Both the position numbers and the translations under genes were made by a program. This document shows, in pieces, positions 21,766-32,638 of a stretch of DNA of 64,000 nucleotides (positions are counted from its first letter, which is position 1; the number at the start of each line of letters is the position of its first letter). The stretch is from positions 52,211,311-52,275,310 of the forward strand of contig JAVHZZ010000011.1 in the NCBI GenBank assembly GCA_036250195.1. The letters are read 5' to 3'. Source of the stretch: Mixophyes australis. Lineage: Eukaryota; Chordata; Amphibia; Anura; Limnodynastidae. Below the pieces are notes generated by a model, which was given only the letters and a program-made list of their open reading frames with translations, ran no database searches and had not been told where the DNA came from.

Positions 21766-22374
21766 CTACATAATATACGACAACCCTGTATCCGACAAAT
21801 GTACCCCGTCAGGCCTATGGAATTTTGTGAAACGTGCTCTGATGCATGGGTGGCCCGAGAATTTTATCCTCGCAGCCCTGCTATCCTTCCTGTGAGCCTT
21901 TCCAATACGAGCTGGGCTGTCCGCTCCCCTCCCATTGATTCTAGGAATGATGCCCGACCATATGAGGTGCACGCTGCCAATGTAGCTTCATTACCCCAAT
22001 ATCTGTTTTGATTCTTACTTTGGGTTCCAAACCTTTACACTTACCCAAATCATTGCCCCCAATATGGATTATAAGTACATAAGGGCCCCAAATCTCCGCT
22101 CGCTATCCATTAGAACCTTCAATAGCGACTCCCAGCGCGGCCCCCTGTGTCCTATCCACCTAACTGAACTTGCCTGGGGGGATCTGTCCCAGTTATGAAT
22201 GGGGCCACTTTTACTAGCCCAAAAGATGAATGAATGGCTAACCAGCCAATTACTTTGGCTATCCTGACGAGAACCTGCAAGATGGACCGAGATGCACGTC
22301 AACAAGAGACGTAATACACACTTTATAAATAGCGGAAAAGCACACCACTGTTTGTGCAAGATACGGTGACCCAT
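21766..22374 (-). pseudogene. SGNH-type hydrolase domain of the DIRS-like element
   Basis: On the minus strand, block I reads LVSHSFIFWASKSGPIHNWD (Ser of GHS-type retained as SHS). It continues with SVRWIGHRGPRWESLLKVL and the LIIHIGGNDLGKCKGLE block, which crosses 22069 into the next frame. WSGIIPRINGRGADSP and the terminal RPDGVHLSDTG carry the Asp-x-x-His signature. These are the catalytic blocks of SGNH hydrolases encoded in Ngaro-like elements. The role of the hydrolase in the element is not known. Frame breaks lie near 22060 and 21990. Confidence 0.65.
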
Positions 22375-22518
22375 GCGGAGGTAAAACTAGAAACCCCGGG
22401 GTGCCAACAGCCAATCAGGCCCCCGAAGAAAAGAAAATGGCAAATCCCTCCGCGCTTCCTTTCAACAAGACAAGCAACCTATGTCATGGGTCAGCCTCCC
22501 GAAATTGCAGCAAATACG

Positions 22519-22998
22519 CTAAAGCGCAATAGGTGGATGAACATATTTCCTAAAACACTTTGACTTCCACCTACCCAACGCCATAATAGACTGTTCTGAA
22601 GTGCCTTCTTTAGCAGCTACTGTAGCTGCTCCTATTCTTAAGGAGTGAGTCCCATAATCTGCGGTATTCAAGCCAAGTTTCGCCGCGCACTTCTTACAGA
22701 CGGTTGAAAAGTGATACTTTGTAAGGGGGTACCCATAACGGCGTCTAAGCCAATTACCACCAGGGGTGGGGTCCATGCCCTATACAACCTAGCTAGCTCA
22801 AATGGACAAACTGCACTGTCCCTGTCGCTCTCTATCCAATGGATCTGTCTTTGATCTATGCATTTTACATGCCATGCTATCGTTCTTTACCACGACATTC
22901 TTGAGAAATAGCCCTGACCTGATCGCCAGTCTGCAGGACGCCACCAACTCACTTATTCTGAATGCTCCGAAAAAAAGGTCACAGAAAACGACAACCAA
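22519..22998 (-). pseudogene. Tyrosine recombinase of the DIRS-like element
   Basis: The first catalytic Arg sits in FGAFRISELVA (about 22970). KMHRSKTDPL follows. After a break near 22790 the frame gives YGTHSLRIGAATVAA (His-x-x-Arg) and GRWKSKCFRKYV with the nucleophile Tyr. All four R-H-R-Y residues are visible, but they lie in two frames. The recombinase would integrate the circular DNA copy. Confidence 0.75.
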
Positions 22999-23338
22999 AA
23001 CAAAGCAGCCTCAAAAGCATCGCTAGCTACTGCCGGGATAATGTTGACAACACCGTCCAACCATACATATCAATGGGCCTACGTCTGTTTTCCACCGCAG
23101 GTGAAATTCTAGCCCAACCCCTTAATGCCCTGCGAGCCAAAACCTGCCTAGTAACATCCTGAGTACCGTGCAACTGCAGAAAGAAGGAAATACCTGCCAA
23201 AGCTTACACCATATAGGGCTTCGATTTACCCACCTGAAAACAATGCCACACAAAAGGCAGTATATGCTGCTGATCAGTCTTATCTTCGGCCTCCCTTGAT
23301 GGACAAAACTCTTCCCAGGCCGGCCAAGCCACCTGATA

Positions 23339-24750
23339 TTACTTCAAGGTACCTGGCCCTATCGTATGCTTTGCCAGGTCCACTATACCGGCCTGTATAA
23401 TCCGCCAGACAAAATCAGGGCATAAAACACCAATCCCATTAGCCCCAGGGTCTAGCGGATGAAACTTCAACCAACCAAATCTAGACAAAACGTCCGCAAT
23501 CCCATTATCAGGCCTAGGAACATGTCTCGCCCTAAAGATAATGTTAAACACATTTCTACACTAAATGCCTCCATAACTCTGGCGCCGGAGGAGGGGTAGC
23601 CCTCTGATTATTGAATAGCATGCACTACCCCCAAATTATCCCACCTGAAAACTGTATTCTTATTGCCATGGCGATTACACCACAATTCCATTGCTACACC
23701 CTTGGGAACAATTCCAGCGACAAGAGATTCCTCGTAAAACCTTCCTCACGCCAGGATGGGGGCCACGCGGCCGCACACTACTCTCCGTCCAGGTAAGCCC
23801 CAAACCCATACAGGCCAGCCGCATTCGTAAACAAGTGAAGCTCCACATTATTGGCAGCAGGCGACATCCACAAACCCCATTGAAGTTCTCCAAAAACAAA
23901 CGCCACATGACCAGATCATCCCCGATCTCCTAGGGTATCCTAACCAGAGGATGGGCTTATGCAACCCCAACTATAGCTCTCTCCAATTTCCTGCAAAACC
24001 CTACCCATGGGTATAATGCGACAAGCAAAGTAAAGCAGACCAAGCGGGATGGAACTTGCATTAACTGAGCTTTATTCTTGCCCTGCAATGAGTCAATCAC
24101 ACCCTTAAACTTAGCCACTTTCTCCCTAGGCAGCCTACAGCACCCTGCTCTAGTGTCAATTTTTGTACCCAGGTATGACAATCTCTCTGTCGGACCTACC
24201 GATTTATCCGCAGCCACTGGAACTCCCATAGCTCTAAACAATGACTGAGCGGAAAACAACAACTCCTGACACACCATGGACCCACTTGGTCCAATGCACA
24301 AGAAACCATCCAGGTAATGGGCCACACTTTGATGCCCCGTCCCCGTAACGACACACCAATGGAGGAAATTTCTGAAACATTCGAAAAATGCGCAAGACAT
24401 TGAACATCCCATAGACCAGCATTCATCCACATAATAACCATCCGGCAAACGAAAACCCATGTATTTAAATGAATATGGATGCAAAGGCGGAACCTTAATG
24501 CTAACTCCATATTGAGCTTCACCAGCAACGCCTCGGTTCCGCAGCGCTGGACTATCAACAACGCGTCCTCAAAGGATTGATACACCACAGAGCACTCAGA
24601 TTCTGCACTCATGTCATTCACAGACATACCATGCGGGTTAGACAGATGCTGTATAATCCTACACTTACCCACTTCCTTCTTTGGTACTATATCCACTGGG
24701 GAAATGACCAAGCCCTGAATATTCATTTTCACCTGCACAACCAAAGGCAA
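23339..24750 (-). pseudogene. Reverse transcriptase and RNase H of the DIRS-like element
   Basis: The RT starts with VSPVDIVPKKEVGKCRIIQH, then LSNPHGMSVND, and continues to EALLVKLNMELALRF, where the expected catalytic Asp (consensus AKxDIExAFRL) is Asn. After a frameshift near 24484, HPYSFKYMGFRLPDGYYVDE leads to SVAHYLDGFLC, where YLDD has become YLDG. Both active-site positions are therefore altered. RNase H follows: WRLFLENFNGVCGC near 23900, then FRARHVPRPDNGIADVLSRF near 23530. The copy cannot reverse transcribe. Confidence 0.75.
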
Positions 24751-25140
24751 CTCTAGAGCTATTTCAGGTTCCTGGGAGACCCCGTATGCAGAGTTCCACT
24801 TACCGTCAATTTAAACCCCATTCTTAAAACCATCCCTTAAAAACTCTGAATTCGATCTATTGGGGTACCAAACTAGCCATTTATCCAGTTCAGACAACAC
24901 AATAGGAGAAAAAGCCTTAATGCGCAAGAGCTACTGCGATGGGTCTGTCTGTGGCACCTGGGCCACTCCTCTTAGGACATTCCCTTCTGGGATGCCCTCC
25001 ACCACATGCGGCACAGGCATGTTTACGCCTACAGGCTGCACCTCTGTCACACTGACTCTCGTTATATGCAAAACATCCCCCTCAAAAGGGGTGGGCCAAA
25101 CTGTTAGGGAGTTGCCATATCCTTACACCAAATCCCTCAT

Positions 25141-25898
25141 TTATACACCATCTTGTTTCCTGCGACATACCTCGTCATAACGTCTCCACATGTTACCTAT
25201 GGAGCGGGTATACATCCCCTGTATCAAGAAAATGCATTTTATAATGTTCATGTGCTCCTCCGGCCTACTTTCCGAGTAACAGGCTGCAGACACCAGGAAA
25301 CCCTCCAAACAATTGGCAAAACTTCTATAAACCTCCTTACCCACGCCAGAGCGTGACATTGCTGCTGCCAAATCGTCCTTAGCCTTGTTGGTAATGGCAA
25401 ACACATCTACAAACCGGCCCATGCGTATCTGTCACACCCTGTTTCTCATGTCCCGCAGGACGGCTGTATTGGAACAGCGCACCACATCATCACCCATCAA
25501 CCCGTTACTGAGGCTGTTATTCACTACCTCCGCTTGCCGGCGGGTACCACTCAACTTCCTCACTAGCGGTCTTATCAACCTTGTGTCCAAACTCCTGGAC
25601 CTTGCAGGAACCTCACTCTCAGAGGAAGAAGAGCCTGACTCAGAGCTCATGCCCGACCTCACACTGGCATGCTCACCAACTGGCTCGCGGCCACCACCGC
25701 TCCTGGTGATGTTCCTGCCACGGCCGTAGAGGCGGCTTCCGCATAAGAAGCGCGCCTGGAACCCCAGCCCGATGATGTATGTCTGGTCCGACCTGCAGAG
25801 GAGGAAACAGAAAGAGAGCTCCCTGGACCAGGCACCGAGGCCCCTGCACGCAATGACTGCTCCGAATTGTGCTCTAATAATCTGGATTCAAGAGCCAT
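25141..25898 (-). pseudogene. Gag-like region of the DIRS-like element
   Basis: Three frames chain together on the minus strand: a Ser-rich N-terminus (25898-25659), SGTRRQAEVVNNSLSNGLMG (25662-25432) and KAKDDLAAAMSRSGVGKEVY leading to MWRRYDEVCRRK (25422-25141). Position ahead of the RT and the W..YDE.(F/C)R ending fit DIRS/Ngaro gag. Family resemblance is weaker than for the enzymes. Confidence 0.5.
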
Positions 25899-27600
25899 AA
25901 CCGCACCCGCTCGCTGGGTGGGATTAACTACCTTTAAGACGACTGTGCAGGGGGGTGCCCTGAGAACCTGTCAGGGAGGACGCGTGACCCTGCCCTGAAC
26001 CGGGCCCTCGGCCACTATCTGCATGTTCCGAGAAAATATTGCCCATGAAGGGGCTAATGCGGATGTCTGCATGCCATCCGACCGTGAGAGAACGGAAGCA
26101 ATGGAAACTGTGAAAGCAAAGGCACCTGTGGTTAAACCGTAAGTAATGGGACAGGTAGGAACAGAAAAATAGGGAGCATAGGCAGGGGGGGTTACAGAGG
26201 AAGGGAGGGGGATTGAATACTGAGGGGGGGGCAAAATTGTAGAGGGGACAGGTTACTGAGGGAGGGTTGCAGGAAGGAGGGAAGGGGTGGGGAAAACTGT
26301 TACTGCTGCGCATGGTGGGTTGGGGGTACCCCCATGCTGCCCATTGTTAGGGGCCTCTGATGCCCTGCTGGGGGGGGCTGCCCTGGCTGAGGGGACCCTG
26401 GGTGTTGGGAAGTTAAGTATCGCTGCCCTGTGTCCACAAGGCTACGGATCAGGTCTGGGACGGATCGGGGAACAGCATGTTAGGCAGGGAAGAGGGAGGG
26501 TTAACTGTGCCCCTGCTAATGCTGTTATCCCCCCCTTGCTATGCTGGGAGACTGAGTTATTGGGGGGGGTTGCAGCTTAGGGTGCCAGCGCTTATGGTTG
26601 TACTTACATCTGCAGAGCCTGCAGCGCTTCCCTCCGCAGCCCCAGCGGCAGTCTGGTTCTGGGGTGGGGAGGGATAATTTTCAGAGATGAACACATTGGT
26701 GGCAGTGGAGCGGCGGCCGGGCGCTCCTGGCATGCCCGATCCAAAATGGCTGCCGCTACTCTGGGATGCGCCCGCGTCTGTGCGCGAGCCCGGCACCGCT
26801 CATGCGCACGCGCTGTCCCTGCCGCGGTGTTCTCGGCGGACCTTATTTTCCACCCCGGCCCCTAATCTGAGGGGGGGAGGAATGCACAGCGGAGAGACCT
26901 GGACCCGTGCTCGCCGCTCTGCAGCAACTGTGGTGGGGAAGCAGCCTCTAATAGGCGGAGGGGGGGAACCCGGGAGCGCTAAGCCCGCAGCATGGTGGGG
27001 AGGAGGAGGGGGATGGGTGGAAGCTGATAATGGGAGAAAAGGAAGGTAGTGTGAGAGGAGGGTTGGAGGGAGTTGAGGGATGTAAAAAGGAGGCAAATCC
27101 AGGGCATACAAGAGCCAAGGAGGCAAGTGGGATAAGGCTCCCGGCAGGGAAAGGTACAGCTGGGCAGTGGAGGAGGCAGGAAATCAGCAATGGTGGAACA
27201 AGGAGGAATAAGGATAAAGGGCAACAAAAAGGGAGGTAAAGTGAAAGGGATGGAGCGAAGGAGCCACAGAAAACAGGGAACAAAGGAAAGGAACAATAAA
27301 GAACCAACGAGACACGGTCCTAAAGTAATGCAACAAAGAAGACACAGAAAAGATTGGACAAAGTACAGGCACAATAAAAGGCCAGGGAACAGGAGGCAAA
27401 CGGAATAAAACAATAAGAGGACAGCGAACTAAAGAGAAGAAAGAAAGGAACTACACACAGGGGGCATGGCTGAGTATACGGGTTATATGAAAATATAAAA
27501 CTCTCCTCAGAGAAGGCCAGACGCTCACCAAAAACTCTCACCAGGACAGCAGAGCAGGATAGACTCAATCAAACTCTCGAGACAGTAAAAAGAGGGAAGC
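25899..27600 (-). other. GC-rich, purine/pyrimidine-skewed leader of the DIRS-like element
   Basis: Plus strand is strongly G/A-rich (26160-26300, 26860-27420). The numerous Pro/Leu/Ser-rich open frames on either strand reflect that skew and show no family motifs. It probably holds the 5' terminal repeat and leader of the element. Confidence 0.35.
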
Positions 27601-28439
27601 TGACTGCTAGTACCTGGACCTTATCCTGCTTCCCCCACTACATTCCTGTAATCCTGCCCCCTACATCCCTACTGATTGGCTGACCCCTGCCCCCCAGTGG
27701 TGTTAACTCTTGCTATACTGGTACTTTCTTTTACCTGCCCCCTCAGCGTTTATGTTACCTCAGGCTAATCCCCGCCCTCTGTTATCTTTCAAAGTGTGAC
27801 GGTTTGCAAACTGCATACCAAACCACAGTTGGAATCTTCCATGACTGCTTGTGCTAAGGGCTCACTGTAAGTGCAAAAAGGAGGGGAGAAGGAATACACC
27901 CCTGCATTATACCTCTTGGGATTATATAAGGAATAAGTTTGTTCTGGGCTTTAGGGTGATAAAACTCATAATGACTTTGTACCATTCCTTTTAATCCCAA
28001 ATCTCCCAACAGCTAAATTAAACAACACCCAACAGACTTTATGAAAAGTCTTATCAATGTCGTGGCTCAAAAAATAATGCAAACGTTTATGTAATTTATT
28101 TCTTGCATAACAATGAGCACTCTTGTGGTATTGTCTGTTGTTAATCTAGAAGTTACAAGAGCTTTGCTTGGACAAAAAAGAAAAAAATAAAGAAAATGTA
28201 ATAGTTGCTAATTTTGTGCAAATTTAAAAATTGGAACAACATTTTTGCAGATAGTAACACAATTTTTAACTACCACTGTTATATTTTTGTTTAACTGATA
28301 ATATATAATTGTAAAAAGATTAGAAGAATTGCAAGAATTTTACAAATCATAAATCAGTCACCAGGGTTTGTGAATCTGGGATATATTGTTGAAATGTACT
28401 AGAAAATTATATTTCCTTTAAAATAATGTAAAATATCAA
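27601..28439. other. Unassigned sequence
   Basis: A C-rich opening (27620-27780) grades into AT-rich unique-looking sequence. Nothing coding is recognised. Confidence 0.3.
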
Positions 28440-28740
28440 CATTGAAGGTTCTTCATGTTTTTATATGTAGAAAGAACATAGCTTTATCGGATAAGTCAGA
28501 GACCTCTCTGAAACTGCTAATGCCTGCTGGTTGAAATAATGTCTGGTTTAGAGCATAGCTAATTAATTTATTTGGTCATAAACCTTTAGAACAAGCTCTA
28601 TGTAAGATCTGCATAGTGGTTTACATTTCTGACAGGTCCCTCATATTTGCATTTCTATTGAGCTATGTTTGGCAGTTTGTTTTACTATAAAAAACAATAT
28701 GGCTAAGGAGTGAGCTTATCTCTGACATTTGTATCTTATT
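28440..28740. promoter_or_regulatory. Candidate non-coding regulatory element (speculative)
   Basis: Non-repetitive, balanced sequence in a transposon-rich window. It has a homeodomain-type GCTAATTAATTTATTTGG (28558-28575) and a perfect octamer ATTTGCAT (28644-28651). No conservation data are available; the call rests on texture and motifs only. Confidence 0.2.
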
Positions 28741-29125
28741 CCAAGTGAAGATAATATGTGGAAATAAGTATTATTTCAATAATTACAAAATTACTTCCTG
28801 GGTAAAAAAATAAATAATTACATTTTTCATGTAAAACAACGACTACTTGTGTCATTGGTAGACACAGGGTATGGGAATAGAAAATATCTAAAATGTAAAA
28901 TATTAGAGCTAAAATTCCCACATATAAAGTGATTATTTTAATTTTAATCGAATGATCGTTCTACAAGCAATTTTTTCATTGAATAATTTTTAAACATACC
29001 AAACATTCTAATAGCTCAGAAAATAGATTGCATATTTATGATTGTTCAATCTACCTACACATATACAATTGTTTTGAAATGCAAAATTTGGAAAGTTAGA
29101 TGATCGTATTTAGAGGTATAACTAT

Positions 29126-29346
29126 TCATCATCATCATCATCATCATCATTTATTTATATAGCGCCACTAATTCCGCAGCGCTGTACAGAGAACTCATTC
29201 ACATCAGTCTCTGCCCCATTGGAGCTTACAGTCTAAATTCCCTAACATACACACACATACAGACACACAGACAGGGATGCAGGGAGAGACTAGGGTCAAT
29301 TTTGATAGCAGCCAATTAAACTACCAGTATGTTTTTGGAGTATATG
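29126..29346 (-). mobile_element. Retroposed L2-type LINE 3' end with 14-bp TSD
   Basis: Flanked by identical GAGGTATAACTATT copies (29112-29125 and 29347-29360). On the minus strand it contains AGACTGTAAGCTCCAATGGG, then GGCAGAGACTG, CTGTACAGCGCTGCGGAATT and ATATAAATAAATG, followed by an (ATG)n tail. The TAAGCTCC...GGCAGRGACTG...GTACAG...AATAAATG order is the L2/MIR-type 3' end. Tail plus long TSD shows LINE-machinery retroposition of a 5'-truncated copy or an L2-dependent SINE. Confidence 0.8.
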
Positions 29347-30097
29347 GAGGTATAACTATTGTTAATCTTTGCGGAGGACAAAGCTATGAATAAGACAGGG
29401 ATTATGGGCCTGATTCATTAGCGATCGGATCTGCCGTTTTTTGCGGACAATACAAAAATCTTCTCTGTGCATGCCCAGAGAAGGGAAATAAGAAGGAAAA
29501 TCCGTTGCGTATGCTAAGAATTTCATAAGTTAAGGTGAAAATCCACCTTAAATGCACTTAAGAAGAATTTCTACACTTAAGAAATAAGGGATGGGAATGG
29601 GAGGGGAATGGGCGGAGATCTGCATGAAGTTAAGAAGAGTAGGTGTTATCTGCACTGAGTTAAGAAGAGTAGGTGTTACCTCCATATCTGTCGGATAGTT
29701 AAGTAGAAATGCTGTGAGTTTTATATTAACTCAGGGTCATGTTTAAATTCAAAAGGCATCTAGAGCAGCAGCACTGAATAACAACACTAAACTGTTCATA
29801 AACTGCTTCGTTCTTTTAAAACACTCACAAGCAAATATGCACAAAATACAACTTAATGCACTTCACATATAAAAAATAATTTGGGGAAAAAAAATGATTT
29901 TATGTTTATATCTTAACAGTTAGTTGCTCACATTTGTAAAAACGGCTAACAATATGCTAATAATAAAATGAAAGCATAACAGCTTAATTTGTTTGGCTAA
30001 ATTCTGTGAACTTAAACCAAGCGTATTCTTACACAAGGGACACATAGGAAATACACACAAATATGGGTAGGATATATAAACTCCAGAGAGATAAGTG

Positions 30098-30168
30098 TGT
30101 TGGTGAGAGATCGAACTCAGATATGCACTGTTGAAAGTTGGATTGTCTAACCACTAAGCCAACGTGCC
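30098..30168 (-). other. tRNA-like module 1 (copy B, best box A)
   Basis: On the minus strand TTGGCTTAGTGGTTAGA (30146-30162) matches the box A consensus TRGCNNAGYNGG. GAGTTCGATCTC (30107-30118) is a close box B. The spacing of about 28-40 bases is tRNA-like. Confidence 0.5.
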
Positions 30169-30281
30169 AATGAATGAAATAGACAAGAAGGAATCATAAA
30201 CACTAGCATACTCTTCTATAAGTGACACATTGGAGTAAATCCACTGAAACATTGGGAGATACATAGTCCACACAAATACAG

Positions 30282-30352
30282 GCATGATTCTGGATTCAAA
30301 CTCATGATGCTGCTGTTGTTGTTCATTTGTCTAACCATTAAGGCATACTTCA
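30282..30352 (-). other. tRNA-like module 3 (copy B)
   Basis: On the minus strand TGCCTTAATGGTTAGACAAA is followed by CATCATGAGTTTGAATCC. It is duplicated at 32640-32710. Confidence 0.45.
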
Positions 30353-31040
30353 GATTGAAACACCCATACAACACAGCACAGGAACTATTGGCAAAGTAAA
30401 GTGTTAGTGAGCATACTTAAATGAACAATTGCACACACCTTTTTAGTAACAGACATCAAGAATCATGTTTTGTTTTATAAAAATTAAAATAAGAAATTCT
30501 ATGCTAATGCATATCAGAATAATTCACAATCAGAAACAAATGCAAACATTTTGTAATCTGTATAAAAGGAAACTACAGATTTCTGTAACCACCGTTGCAT
30601 AGACCCAGCATCAAATCTCGTCATCTGACACCATAGAGGGCCATACACCTGAATATACTTGTCTCATTATAATCCTCTATAAGAGACTGTTTCATGCACA
30701 CTTGAAGTTGGTTAGGACTCTATAGTGTGTTTTTCTGGTGTGGCTTTGTATAGTGGTATTTTTATTTGTATTAAGAGTTATATTTTAGTTTACTCTTTTA
30801 TAGACACTTTAATTATTTGTGTTTGTTAGATATTTTATGTTACACAATAACAGTGGATATCTATTTTCATATGTAATGTGCATTTTTATGTGTGCGTTGT
30901 TTGACTTATAAATTTAAAACAAAATTTATTTTAAGTTTTGCTGGGGGAGGGAGGAGTGTTGTGAAGATTTTCAATCTAATATCTATTCAGATAATTCTTA
31001 TGTGTTTTGCACGTTTCCATGTTTCATGTTAATCCAACAG

Positions 31041-31101
31041 ATCCCCAGCACTCCTGAAACTGTGAAGACAGGCCACTTTAGGGCCAACCCTGATTTGCAA
31101 G
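31041..31101 (+). CDS. Conserved 61-base exon, copy B
   Basis: AATCCAACAG acceptor, open frame IPSTPETVKTGHFRANPDLQ, GTAAAA donor. It is the counterpart of 11661-11721 and is repeated at 33399-33459 by the tandem duplication. Confidence 0.5.
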
Positions 31102-31934
31102 GTAAAATCTTTTTCGAATATGGTTTATATCACACTTTCAAAATTCTCTGACATCCTAATAATACAATTGTTTGTTGATGAAAGTAAAGGCCTGTTTCAT
31201 TTTTAAAAACATATACAAATGCATGCACCAGATAGGTTGGACTTAATCAAATGTTTACCTTTGAAATCGTGCTGTAAGGGCTGCCTCTACCCCTGCTGAG
31301 ATTGTCAGATGTGCCTTTTATAACCATAGCACTTTGAAAAATAATGATGAAGCTGAACTGTTAGTTTTGCTTAGAATAGACCAATCTAAAGGCTTTCATT
31401 GATGTACTACCAGGCCTTAGCTGGGACATGTCTGCCTCATCAGAAAAATATTCAGTCATCTAGGAGGTTTTGCAAGGTTCATTTCATACCGAAGGATCAA
31501 GACTTGGAGGAGTTGTCTTTTACAGCATGTAAGTATCTAGTTAACAATGTTATTCCTTTTAGGTTATTGGGGGACCTGTGTTACAGTTACAGCAAGAAAT
31601 AGTAAATATTATTGCTGAAAAGTACAGGTGTGTACAAAGTACAGAGTCAATGAATATTTTTAAGCTAATGGCCTAAGGTTGATTTTTAGTTTTTCTTATA
31701 TGCTAAAAAGAGAAAGAAGACAGGCATAATGGGTTCCGGCATGACCTGCCTTGCAACACTTATTATCAATGGGATTAAACCAACATGCATGTGTTTATAT
31801 TTTTTAATTTAAAAACGAGTTTGGTTTTTCAGTATTTTTAATTCTTGTGTTTCATTTGATTACTGTAATTGTGCTTATAAATAAATATTAATATTTTATT
31901 TTTGCAATACTCATTCTCCTGTAACTCTGCTGAT

Positions 31935-32275
31935 TTGGACAATGTTGAACACCCTCTTCTCCTACATATTCTTGACTCCATTGTCCATCAAGACACAGTT
32001 CTCTCCTGGGTCACTTGCTCCCTCTCTAACTGCTCCTGTAGTGTACCCACTTCGGGCACATTCTCCCTTCAACTCTCACTCTCTATTGAGGTCTCCCAAG
32101 GCTCCTTTTTTGCTAAATGGTGTACTTTAATATTGTATATCTCTAGTATTGGGGTACTAATTTGGTCATTTGGCCTCCAATACCACCTCTACGCTGAGGA
32201 AACCCAAATGAACATTGCTTTCCCTGACCTATCTTTTGAAAACCACTGTCTTTCTGCATTGTCCTCATTGATGTA
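31935..32275 (+). pseudogene. L2-clade RT fragment, copy B unit 1
   Basis: DLDNVEHPLLLHILDSIVHQ, DTVLSWVTCSLSNCSCSVPT, SGTFSLQLSLSIEVSQGSFF and GLQYHLYAEETQMNIAFPD follow the L2/CR1 palm order. The catalytic YADD is YAEE. It lies within the duplicated unit and recurs at 34293-34633. Confidence 0.7.
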
Positions 32276-32638
32276 AATAACACCAACTATACCCTCTGTA
32301 TTGCATAAAATGTAATTTGTCTTTAAACTTGTGATGAGGATAGGAGGAGCAGATTCCTGAGGAAAATTATGGCCCAAAAAATGTTACTTTGAATCTTATC
32401 AAAACGATATCGCCAAGTTGTGTTTAAAATTACAGACACATATTTTAAACCATAAGAAATTTATTGTATGCTTTCTCTGGTAGTTACCTCAAAATGATTC
32501 ACTTTATTTTTACACTTACATTTACAACTCAGCTTTGTCAAAAATGAACACAAAATCTAGTGTCTGAAATTGCGAATAGCAGAGTACTATTTCCATTGGA
32601 CCGCTCCCTGTGTGCTAGGATACGAGGAATGAATGACA

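Larger units (their letters stand above)
21410..27600 (-). mobile_element. DIRS-order (Ngaro-like) tyrosine-recombinase retroelement, decayed
   Basis: On the minus strand the order is gag, reverse transcriptase plus RNase H, tyrosine recombinase, then an SGNH-type hydrolase. That order, with the hydrolase last, points to Ngaro-like elements of the DIRS order, which integrate by recombinase instead of a DDE integrase. Every frame has stops or frameshifts, so the copy is dead. Boundaries are approximate: the left limit is set by the end of coding homology and the hairpin-rich tail near 21420-21730 (for example GGTTCC/GGAACC at 21699-21717). The right limit is set by the change from a GC-rich, CT-skewed leader to ordinary sequence near 27600. 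Terminal repeats were not identified. Confidence 0.7.
30281..32638 (+). repeat. Tandem duplication, unit 1 (2358 bp)
   Basis: Repeated at 32639-34996 at a constant offset of 2358 bases. I noticed one substitution (GATAGGTTGG at 31231 versus GATAGTTTGG at 33589) and no indels. The junctions share only the three bases ACA: the left boundary reads ATACA|GGCATG and the internal junction reads TGACA|GGCATG. Confidence 0.9.

Noticed and set aside
26800..27413. Several overlapping Pro/Leu-rich open frames on the minus strand
   Set aside because: They arise from a purine/pyrimidine-skewed leader of the DIRS-like element and carry no recognisable domain.
30098..30168. Genuine tRNA gene
   Set aside because: Box A and box B are present, but a full cloverleaf with acceptor stem is not evident and the module belongs to a repeated transposon.
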